From: Kalmanozyma brasiliensis GHG001
Lineage: Eukaryota; Basidiomycota; Ustilaginomycetes; Ustilaginales
DNA: 64,000 nucleotides
Reading direction: 5' to 3'
Assembly: GCF_000497045.1 (NCBI RefSeq)
Contig: NW_015961959.1
Location: 806,001-870,000 of the forward strand
The notes beneath the pieces are model-generated. The model worked only from the letters and a program-made list of their open reading frames with translations, was not told where the DNA came from and ran no database searches. The translations under genes were made by a program, and so were the position numbers. Shown in pieces: positions 56,607 to 64,000 of this stretch. Numbering within the stretch: the stretch's first letter is position 1; each line of letters opens with the position of its first letter.

Positions 56607-58208
56607 ATGACTCGCATCTCTCCCACCGTGCTGGCGGCCGTCATGCTGGCCATGACCGGTCTGCTGGTCGCCGAGCCGGCCTCGGCTTCGCCCGTCGCCG
56701 TCGAGCCCATGAAGATCGAAGCCGACCAGGGCCACTTCAAGCGCGCAGAGCCGGTCGACGTCGTTATGCTCGAAAAGCGATTGCTGCCCCTGGGCGCCAA
56801 TGCGGACGCCCATGTCGGCGTTGGCGCCAGTCCATTCGGCTATCCTTACGGCGACTATCCGTACGGCTCGCCCTATGGCTACCCTTACGGCAACCCCTAC
56901 GGATATCCTTATCAGTACCGTCAGCCGTACCCTTACCCTCGCCCTTACTATCACAAGCGCGATGTCGAAACAGCTGAAGCTCAACAGCCCGAGAAGCGCA
57001 AACTGCCTGGTCAACCAGCTCCCCCGCCCCCTGGAGGCGCTTTCGCTGGTGCTGGCGCTGACGTTGGTGGTGGTGCCGGTGTCGGCCTTGATGGCGCCGT
57101 CATTGGCGCTGGTGGTGCAGCTGGCGCTGGCGCTGGCTGGATCCTGCCTCCTCCCCCTCCTCCTGCTGCTCACAAGCAGCCTGGACACCAGGAACACCCC
57201 CACAATCACGATCAGCCTCAGCACCATGAGCACCCTCAACACCAGGAGCATCACGGTCAGGCCCCCTACTATGGCTATCCTTACGGCCCTGGAAGCTGGA
57301 CTGGTGCAGGAGGCATTGTCGGCGGCGGTGCTGGCGTTGGACCTGGTGGTGGCTTCATCGGAGCTGGTGCCGCCGCCGGTGGTGGTGCTGGCTGGGACCT
57401 ACCTCCTCCTGCTCACCAGCACCAAAGACGCTTGCTCGGAGCCAACGCTGGAGCTAACGTGGGCGTCGGCGGTGGCCTTGACCCGTACGGCGGCCCTGGT
57501 GCTGGCGTTGGCGTTGGTGCCAATGTTGGGGGCGGCCTCGGCTTTGACCCTTACGGTCCCGGTGTCGGTGTAGGTGTGGGTGGTAGCGTCGACGGTGGCC
57601 TTGGCTGGGATGGTCCTTACGGTCCTGGTGGCTACGGTGGTCCTGGCGGCCCTGGCTGGAGTGGCCCTGGTGCTCCCTATGGTCCTGATGGCAGTGACGC
57701 CCCTCCTCAGAGCAACATCAAGCCTCTTGGCGGCGGACATGGCCCTGTGAGCCATCACCACGGTGCTGGCGGCGATGGCGGTGATGGCGGCCCTGGTGCC
57801 GGTGGTCGCGGCGGTGCTGGTGGAAGGCCCGGAAGTGATGGCAACGACGGACCTGATGGTCCATCTGGCCCTTCTGGCGCTGCTTCTTCTCCTCCTTCAC
57901 CCGCCGCTCCTCATCATCGCCACGACAGCGGTCACGGACAGCCTTGGAGCGCTCCCCCTCAAAAACATGGCTCGCCCGAGGGCTACGGTAATGGTCCCGC
58001 TCACAAAGGCGACGGTGGTCGAGGCGGAAATGGTGGAAATGGCGGCAGTGGTGGCCATGGTAGCGGCCACAGTGGAAATGGTGGTCACGGCGGAAACGGT
58101 GGCAATGGCGGGGCCGGTGGACCTGGCGCTCCGGGCGGCAATGGCGGTAACGGAGGCAACGGTGGTAATGGTGGCAATGGCGGCCCTACAGGGTCGTGCG
58201 AGAAGTGA
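56607..58208 (+). CDS. Secreted Gly/Pro/His-rich repetitive protein
   Basis: A 533-residue protein. MTRISPTVLAAVMLAMTGLLVAEPASA is a signal peptide, similar to that of the preceding gene. Several Lys-Arg sites lie in the first 140 residues (HFKR, LEKR, YHKR, PEKR) and would be Kex2 targets. Blocks in order are: YPYG-type Tyr/Pro/Gly repeats (about 72-115); a Gly/Ala-rich block; a His/Gln/Pro block; a second copy of the Gly/Ala block; PYGP-type Gly repeats; and a long GGNGG/GGHGG array to the C-terminus, which ends GSCEK with the only cysteine. There is no catalytic domain. Likely a structural wall-associated or secreted effector-like protein. Glycine-rich repeats make the exact length variable between strains. 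Confidence 0.8.
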   Translation: MTRISPTVLAAVMLAMTGLLVAEPASASPVAVEPMKIEADQGHFKRAEPVDVVMLEKRLLPLGANADAHVGVGASPFGYPYGDYPYGSPYGYPYGNPYGYPYQYRQPYPYPRPYYHKRDVETAEAQQPEKRKLPGQPAPPPPGGAFAGAGADVGGGAGVGLDGAVIGAGGAAGAGAGWILPPPPPPAAHKQPGHQEHPHNHDQPQHHEHPQHQEHHGQAPYYGYPYGPGSWTGAGGIVGGGAGVGPGGGFIGAGAAAGGGAGWDLPPPAHQHQRRLLGANAGANVGVGGGLDPYGGPGAGVGVGANVGGGLGFDPYGPGVGVGVGGSVDGGLGWDGPYGPGGYGGPGGPGWSGPGAPYGPDGSDAPPQSNIKPLGGGHGPVSHHHGAGGDGGDGGPGAGGRGGAGGRPGSDGNDGPDGPSGPSGAASSPPSPAAPHHRHDSGHGQPWSAPPQKHGSPEGYGNGPAHKGDGGRGGNGGNGGSGGHGSGHSGNGGHGGNGGNGGAGGPGAPGGNGGNGGNGGNGGNGGPTGSCEK

Positions 58209-58616
58209 TTCGGATGGTCTCATCTCACCACCCACGATCTTAGCAGCTTCTGGCCCTGCCTCGACGCGAAGATCCCTGTCAGCCTTGCATCACATCTCGT
58301 CCCGTATTCTGCTCCTAGTTCCGCATCACGGTCTTTTACTGCAAGCATAGTATCAAGTCGTCTAGCTCGTTGACTGACGCTGATGAACATCGTTGAGGAG
58401 GACGGTGGTGGACGGATGCTGACGAGAGATGATGATGGTTGTCGAGTGCTGAAAGTGACAGCGCCGCGCTGTTCAGGGTCCAACTTTGCTTTGAGGCTGA
58501 GTCGTGTGGGCGTGGCTCGTGTGTTGGTCTCGGAATTTGATTTTCTTCTCGACCTCTCGCAACCTTTCTCGACGTCCATCATCTCTTTTCAGCAGAGTTC
58601 AACGCCGGTCATCAAC
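58209..58616. other. Intergenic region
   Basis: 408 bases between the second secreted-protein gene and the small membrane protein gene. No further feature recognised. Confidence 0.4.
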
Positions 58617-59378
58617 ATGGCACGACTTACAGAAGTTCACGACGGCTCCGACAGTGACGACGCTGCTTCGACCTCAAGGCAGACCCGACCCGGACTGACG
58701 CAGGACGAACAGGAGCAGATCCTCCATAAATTCGGCCTCATCGAAAAGCTCGGTCTGCCCAAGGACTTTGTCACTATGGAAGAAGCGCAAGCCCAGCTCG
58801 ACGCTCTCAACCGAGCAAAGTCAAAAGGCGGAAGCAGAAGAGCCCCAGAGGCAGACGACGATGACTCGGACGACGACTACGGCGTGGCTTCCGACCACGA
58901 GCTGGACGGCGACGACACAGCGAATCGACTCATGCAGGAGCAAGAGGCGACGGAGATGAGTCCTCGCGTGGAGAGCATCCTCGACCTAGTCATCTGGACC
59001 ATGCCATTCGGGTTCATGTATACGCTGCTGGACGTGCTGGTGCGGCAGCAGTATGGCGAGACCGTCGGATTTACAGACGAAGTCGCTCGCTTGGCAAGAG
59101 CTCTTCCCGTCCTCGCATTCTTCATCCACTACAACCTCACCTCGCAACGCCAGGCCTTGATACAGGGCATGCTCTTCGTCCTCTGCTCCGCTTGCGGCTG
59201 CTCGCTCATTCACATTGTCAACAAGTCCTCCTACGACGTGGTGGTGCAGCGAGTCGCACCGCTCGGCACGTTGTGGATCTTTTCGGTGGTGCGATTGGAT
59301 CTGCTGCCCGCGTGCATCAGCTTGGCGCTCACCGCCATGTTTGTCAAGCAGACCGAGCTCAAGATCATGTTTGATTAG
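58617..59378 (+). CDS. Small fungal membrane protein of unknown function
   Basis: A 253-residue intronless gene starting at ATG 58617 (context ATCAACATGG). The N-terminal ~120 residues are acidic and polar, with EAQAQLDALNRAKSK and DDDDSDDDYG stretches. Four hydrophobic segments follow (about residues 122-142, 160-178, 184-203 and 220-240), including FGFMYTLLDVLVRQQYGE, LIQGMLFVLCSACGCSLIHIVNKSSY and VAPLGTLWIFSVVRLDLLPA. The pattern matches a conserved fungal family of small membrane proteins with a YTLLDxLVxxQYG motif, to my recollection without known function. The C-terminus is KQTELKIMFD. No enzyme motif is visible. Confidence 0.78.
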   Translation: MARLTEVHDGSDSDDAASTSRQTRPGLTQDEQEQILHKFGLIEKLGLPKDFVTMEEAQAQLDALNRAKSKGGSRRAPEADDDDSDDDYGVASDHELDGDDTANRLMQEQEATEMSPRVESILDLVIWTMPFGFMYTLLDVLVRQQYGETVGFTDEVARLARALPVLAFFIHYNLTSQRQALIQGMLFVLCSACGCSLIHIVNKSSYDVVVQRVAPLGTLWIFSVVRLDLLPACISLALTAMFVKQTELKIMFD

Positions 59379-59656
59379 TGCAGCAACTTCGAGATCACGG
59401 TTCCGCAATACATTGGCAGCTAGAACGAGTGTGTTTGTGTTATCGTGTCCATCAGCGCTTTTGACAAGAAGGTCGTTGGTGAGAGAAGCCCGCAACGCCG
59501 GCAAAAAACGTTCGGCCAAATCCGAGAAGCGTTGAAATTTCGGGAACGACTGGTCTGTGCTTGCTATCTCCCACACACCCTGTCTTCGTCACCATCATCA
59601 TCTTCACCACCACCCAATATCATATCGCAGAACGATCACTGAGACAGGCTGCCATC

Positions 59657-60111
59657 ATGTCCAAATCGCCCATAACATGCCACGTGCTCGACTCGACGTT
59701 AGGCAAACCGGCGTCCAACGTGCGTGTTCAGCTCGAAGCGCTGTCACCGCTCAATTCGCAGTTCCACATCCTCGCCACGGGCAGCACCAACGCCGACGGG
59801 CGGTGTCCCGACCTCCTGGCCGGTCACACCTCGCAAGATGTACTGGCACCAAAGGGCATCTTCAAGATGACCTTCTTCACCGGCGAGTACTTTGACAAAG
59901 CGGGCAGGAACACGTTCTATCCGCAGGTAGAGGTGAGTTTGAAGCATTCCGCACGAGGTGTGATAGATAGCAATGCTAACGTCGGATTCTTTGTGCCTTT
60001 TTGATGGCCCAATCGCAGATTCTGTTTCAGCTCTCAGATAGCCCAGATCCGCATTACCACATCCCTCTGCTCCTCTCGCCCTTCTCGTACACCACCTACC
60101 GCGGGTCTTAA
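59657..60111 (+). CDS. 5-hydroxyisourate hydrolase (transthyretin-like, ureide pathway)
   Basis: Two exons, 59657-59932 and 60019-60111, encode 122 residues. The 86-nt intron (GTGAGT...CGCAG) is phase 0. The protein is a complete HIU hydrolase, which converts 5-hydroxyisourate to OHCU in uric-acid breakdown. Conserved residues are His9 ([12 protein letters not shown]), Arg49 ([10 protein letters not shown]), His104/His106 ([14 protein letters not shown]) and the C-terminal signature tetrapeptide YRGS. Without the second exon the signature and one active-site histidine would be lost, which confirms the splice. No PTS1 peroxisomal signal is present at the C-terminus. Confidence 0.95.
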
Positions 60112-60325
60112 ACCTTCAATGGCACGCTATGGCAAGATATCATTCAGGGATCGTCTTGTCCTCGATCTGGTTCACATAATGGATCGCCTTTGCCTCAAAG
60201 ACGACACACTGAGAGAGTGGTCGAGTCGTCTCATCCATTTTCTTCGGCATAAAATACAGAGACGAGGGAGTGGAAACGGTAGGAGAGCAAGGATCTCAAG
60301 GGTAGTGAAAAGATTAGGTGAGCGT

Positions 60326-61500
60326 CTACTTCTTGACGGGAGCGGCGGCGACGGCGGGGGCCATGAGCTGTTTCGTGAAAGTCAAACGGTGGCGTGTCAG
60401 CAATCTCTTTCTTCCTCTGTCACGACTTGACCTCGACAACTTACCGCCTTTGTAATGTTGAACACCCTCTCCTTGGCCAAGAACAGGATGGCGGCCGTAA
60501 GCACGGATTGAAGCAACTTGCTGGTGATGCCTCTGTACAGACCCGCAATACCCTCCCGGTTGACGATCTCGGTCATGGCGGTCCAGATGTTGGTGCTGGC
60601 GCCCTTGCTGCTTCCGGCGTGCTGTCGGCTCTTGATCACAATCTGCGGGTAGGTGAGACCGGTGGCGAAGAGCTTCGACAGGGCACCGAGCCAGAAGAAG
60701 TCCCAGTCGGAGAGGGCGACTTTGCCGCCGTTAGCTCGAGCGAGGCGCGACTTGACCACCCAGTTCTTCAACTGCTCAAACGCGGTGTACTGGAGAACGG
60801 GGTTGATGACCAGCACAAGGGCGGGACCGAGACCCTTCCACAGCGCCAAGGGGCCTTCTTCACGCACGATCTTCTGCATCGTCTGCAGGAACCCGAGACG
60901 CTTGACAGCAGCAGCCTTGGCAGCGGCGGATTGAGGCGCCTTGTCGGTCACGCCGACTCGGACGGTCTGGCGCGTGTTGACAATCCAGATCGGGTTCGTC
61001 GAGACCGTCGTCGCCGTACCAGCGATCACACCCGCCAGGATCGACTCGAAGGTGGACAGTGCACCCCCGTTGGCGATCGTCGCGGTGACAGAGGTCGCAG
61101 CAGCAGCAGCAACTTTGGCCTTGGACTGCAGGATCGTCTCGCGGCACTTTTCGAAGAAGAAGTAGTAGACGCTGTCGAGAATCGTCGCAGAAGCAGATTG
61201 CATTCAATGTACACCTGGTCAGTACAACTACGAGATGGAAATGAGGAGGAGGCAGACGGGGAAGACTTACAAGTTGGTCACACCGATACCGAGCAGACTG
61301 GAGCTAAGACCGGCGTAGAGACCCGCGACGCCCTCCTGCTGCAGGATTTTGAGCGCGGCCTTGATCATCGGCTCCTCGGGGTTCTTGGACGACTCGACGG
61401 CAGCACGCGTCGAGATGCCCACCAACGGGTAGGTGGCCGTCATGGCGACCATACCGCCGACACCGCCGGCGCAAGCGTGGATGAAAGAGTCGTCCGACAT
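60326..61500 (-). CDS. Peroxisomal adenine nucleotide carrier (PMP47/Ant1-like)
   Basis: Three exons, 61500-61271, 61171-60445 and 60367-60326, encode 332 residues. Intron 1 (99 nt) uses the acceptor CTCGACAG at 61172 rather than the nearer ACCAG; only this gives GVTNFVYYFFFEKC, the conserved PMP47 sequence. Intron 2 (76 nt) adds a last exon of 14 codons (LMAPAVAAAPVKK). The protein is a six-helix mitochondrial-carrier-family member with three repeats: YPLVGISTRAAVE, NPIWIVNTRQTV and YPQIVIKSRQHA. NPIWIVNTR is typical of PMP47/Ant1, which exchanges ATP for AMP across the peroxisomal membrane for fatty-acid activation. The spliced start and end are internally consistent. Confidence 0.92.
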
Positions 61501-62155
61501 GTTTGTTCTAGGGAATGGAGGATGTTGGGTTGTGGTGGAGCGTGAAGAGGGGATGAGTGTCGGAGTGATTAGGGATGAAGCCGGAGTGCGGGGAGCGAGC
61601 AGTCGAAAGCGCGCTTGCTGCCCGGTGCAGCCGGCTTTGAAGTGTGGAGAGAGCAACAATCCAACCGAGAGGTTTTGGAGCGATATCACATAGGCGAGCC
61701 AGGGCTTTGCTCCAAATTTATCGACGCTCCTTTCAGATGGCACTGTCAACAGCATACACACCCTTGCTCATCAATGCACAATCAATCATTGCTTCAAGTC
61801 GGCCTATACAGTCGCATTGAGAATGATGGCTTGAGTCCATCGAGTCAAAGGCCATACAGCGTCCAAATTGATGCAGATTGGCGGACAGAGTGAGCCTGTT
61901 GATCAACCGGCTTTTTCAGGCTCATTTTCTAGCCGGATGTGCAGTTTGCTCGCTTGCCAACGCGGAGTGACCGCATCTGCCCCTCTGAGACACGACCGAG
62001 GCGTGAAAAAGCGCAGCCGGTTCGTCGCGATCTTGTATCGGGGGACCGTTTGGCGTGCTCCCGATCTGTCGCTATGGAAGCATACAAGCGACATCATTCT
62101 TCCTTCTTCACACCATACTGTTGCAAAGAGATCTACGACGAATGCTGTTGATATA
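61501..62155. other. Intergenic region
   Basis: 655 bases between the carrier start (leftward) and the nucleoside hydrolase stop. Holds the carrier promoter. No additional gene, tRNA or repeat seen. Confidence 0.45.
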
Positions 62156-63439
62156 CTACAATCCAATGCGCTCCAAGAACATCTTTGCGAACCACTCGAT
62201 GCCGGGCGTTCGCGTCACTTCGTCCACCAATCCGATCTGCGACTCGTCCGTCTTCTGCTTCTTGCGGTGCACTGGCACATCCGCGTTCTCGATGACATGC
62301 AATTCCTCCTCTGCTTCCGCATCTTCCGCTCTGTTCCCTCCGATCTTCCTGCTGCTTCCACTGCCCGTAAATCTGCGATCGACCACGCAGAACCCTCTTG
62401 TGAGATCGCCCGAGGTCTCGATCTGGAAACGACGCGGTGTATGCTTCCATCTCTTGCCATCCATGGATCCTGACGCAGGCATGGGTGCAAAGATGGCATG
62501 TGCGATGGCGAGCGGATCGTGTGCCTGAAACAGATCGTGCTGATCTGGGTGAAACTCTTCTGGTGCCACCAGGTTGTTGGTGAATGCGCGTGGGTGGGTG
62601 AGAAAGGTTCCGATATAACGTTCCAGATGACTGGCGCCTTGAGGAGTGTCGTCCGGCGTTTCGTAGGTGGCCTTGACGAGGCTCGAGTAGGGCACTGTGT
62701 GTTCCGACGTGATGTCCAGCGCCAACACCTGGATCGGCAACCTCCGCCCCTGAAGCGCCGGGTGTCGAGGCGCCTCGTCGACAAGCACACGCACCGAGTA
62801 GGGGTCCGCATACCAATTGAACTCGGCGACCGGCGAGGTGTTGCCTGGCACATCAAATGCGCCGCCCATGACCGAGATGGCGCCGACCTTGGCGAATGTC
62901 TCCGGGTCCTTGCGGAATGCGGCAGCGAGGTTGGTGAGAGGGCCCAGAGCTGCAATTCGGACCGAGTGAGGAGGGTGTTGACGGATAATATCCAGGATCA
63001 CATCGGCTGCATGCTTGTCTGTAGGTGACAATGGCGCTATCGCATCTTTTGGCACGGGAAACGGGTCATCTGGTAGCCAATTGACCCCCGAAAGACCATC
63101 ACGACCGTGAAAGTAGGACGCGGTCAGCATCTTGCCTTCCAGAGGCTCTGTCGATCCGGAAGCGATCACGATGGGCTCGGCATCCGCGCTGAAGGAGCGA
63201 TACCGTTTCTTGACAGCCTCGGGTGTAGATGGATCGGCGAGATGGCGTTGCAAGACCGCACCTGTCCGCAAGACGTTGGCGTATGCATGATCAAGTGTCG
63301 TGTTGCCGAACGTCAGCGTGATGGCCTTGACAGCCACCTCGTCGGGCGAAGCGAGGGCGAGCAAGAGGGCGAGCACATCGTCAACGCCGGGATCCGTATC
63401 AATGATGAGCGGTGTTGGGGTCCCTTTTGCGCTGGTCAT
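62156..63439 (-). CDS. Nucleoside hydrolase (IunH/URH1 type)
   Basis: A 427-residue enzyme that splits ribonucleosides into ribose and free base. The start at 63439 gives MTSAKGTPTPLIIDTDPGVDD, placing the calcium-binding Asp cluster DTDPGVDD at residues 14-21. Other marks are ITLTFGNTTLDHAYANVLR, IAALGPLTNLAAAFRKDPE, SVMGGAFDVPGNTSPVAEFNWYADPYSV (partly cited), and HDPLAIAHAIFAP. Upstream the frame stays open to 63712, with ATGs that would add up to 91 residues; a Met at about 63601 followed by Arg/Ser/Leu-rich sequence could be a mitochondrial presequence, so an alternative start is possible. A polar acidic insertion lies before the C-terminus (RAEDAEAEEEL). Suggests salvage of external nucleosides together with AzgA. 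Confidence 0.9.
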   Translation of the reverse strand: MTSAKGTPTPLIIDTDPGVDDVLALLLALASPDEVAVKAITLTFGNTTLDHAYANVLRTGAVLQRHLADPSTPEAVKKRYRSFSADAEPIVIASGSTEPLEGKMLTASYFHGRDGLSGVNWLPDDPFPVPKDAIAPLSPTDKHAADVILDIIRQHPPHSVRIAALGPLTNLAAAFRKDPETFAKVGAISVMGGAFDVPGNTSPVAEFNWYADPYSVRVLVDEAPRHPALQGRRLPIQVLALDITSEHTVPYSSLVKATYETPDDTPQGASHLERYIGTFLTHPRAFTNNLVAPEEFHPDQHDLFQAHDPLAIAHAIFAPMPASGSMDGKRWKHTPRRFQIETSGDLTRGFCVVDRRFTGSGSSRKIGGNRAEDAEAEEELHVIENADVPVHRKKQKTDESQIGLVDEVTRTPGIEWFAKMFLERIGL

Positions 63440-64000
63440 GATGTTCCGAGCTGCTCCCGGCAATGGGTCTTGTTGGACGATGGCTAAGGAGGGAGAAGAG
63501 GTGGTCAACAAGCAAGGCAGCCTCGCTCTTGGAAACGAGTGCGAAGCTTGATTGACTCGAAGCGAAGGTCGAAGGAGGGAGCAACAACGCCAGCCGGACA
63601 TGCTCGAGCACTTCTTCCGAGCAGCCGTCCAACCTTGTTCAGTGCTTCTTGGGCCAAGTCGAACAGTGGCCGTCACCGCGTATGTGGGGGCTCTCTCGTG
63701 CTCCCCCTGCACAAGCTCGACAGCCGGCTATTTGTTCGGAGACCTGCACCGTGCTCCCTCTCACTATCTCGCCGCGGGGCTGGAGATAGCCGAAATGCAA
63801 TCTCCCGATACAACGACCAAAGCATATCGAGATTAGAACGGGTTGCAGCTCAGCTGATTCGGAAAGCCGGAATTTCGAGCCAAAAATATCGACTTTTTCT
63901 CGCAGATGCTCGGAGAAGGCGCCTTCTGTGCAGCTAGCTGCAGCAGCTGGCCCAAATTTGGATTTCTGTCACGCAAAATCAATCTGTGACGTCGGTAAGA
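63440..64000. other. 5' flank of nucleoside hydrolase gene
   Basis: 561 bases at the right edge. Contains the possible upstream start codons of the leftward gene and its promoter. No other feature is recognised. Confidence 0.4.

Noticed and set aside
1..64000. CRISPR arrays, bacterial operons, intact transposons
   Set aside because: No direct-repeat/spacer arrays, no Shine-Dalgarno-type operons and no transposase or reverse-transcriptase motifs were seen; all features fit a fungal nuclear genome.

Overview
The window is nuclear DNA from a basidiomycete, most likely a smut fungus of the Ustilaginales (Ustilago, Sporisorium or Moesziomyces type). The genes are compact, GC-rich and intron-poor. 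Where introns occur they are 70-100 nt, with GTAAGT-type donors and CTAAC or CTGAC branch points. There is a single dispersed 5S rRNA gene and two intron-containing tRNA genes. No organellar, viral or bacterial operon structure is visible. Genes alternate between strands as independent transcription units.

Layout. 1-1.9 kb: 5' part of a coiled-coil protein gene leaving the window on the left. 3.1-6.5 kb: a DUF2256/DUF3253 protein, an aldo-keto reductase and a hexose-6-phosphate mutarotase. 7.4-9.2 kb: a Ser-rich protein of unknown function. 9.4-15.6 kb: an AzgA-type purine permease and an APC/LAT amino-acid permease, separated by about 2.3 kb without genes. 15.9-18.2 kb: an LRR protein with a basic tail. 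18.4-20.4 kb: tRNA-Leu(CAG), a DUF2237 protein and a four-exon CMC2. 21-27.7 kb: a four-TM membrane protein and a full-length ABCC transporter. 27.8-34.6 kb: an Lsm/FDF protein with an HExxH C-terminus, a Nudix ADP-sugar pyrophosphatase, a Ydj1-type Hsp40, DcpS and a small predicted N-myristoylated protein. 34.7-41.8 kb: cytosolic ENGase (GH85), a DUF2470 membrane protein, an FAHD1-like enzyme, a CoA-binding protein and a secreted aldose 1-epimerase-like protein. 43-47 kb: a DUF1275 membrane protein and a secreted GH92 alpha-mannosidase. 47.2-48.1 kb: 5S rRNA and a decayed HNH/AP2-type nuclease gene. 48.7-52.8 kb: a Gfo/Idh oxidoreductase, LCL3, MPDU1 and initiator tRNA-Met. 53.9-58.2 kb: an assembly gap inside a poly-C tract, followed by two adjacent genes for repetitive, Gly-rich secreted proteins. 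58.6-63.7 kb: a small membrane protein, 5-hydroxyisourate hydrolase, a peroxisomal-type adenine nucleotide carrier and a nucleoside hydrolase.

Most of the content is housekeeping metabolism. Loose themes are N-glycan and free-oligosaccharide turnover (ENGase, GH92, MPDU1), purine uptake and breakdown (AzgA, nucleoside hydrolase, HIU hydrolase) and mRNA decapping (Lsm/FDF protein, DcpS). None forms a true cluster.

The least expected items are four. First, the Edc3-like N-terminus joined to a metallopeptidase-like HELLH domain. Second, the HNH/AP2 pseudogene next to the 5S gene. Third, the secreted protein with about seven acidic/aromatic repeats, each starting at Arg-Asp. Fourth, an initiator tRNA with an intron.
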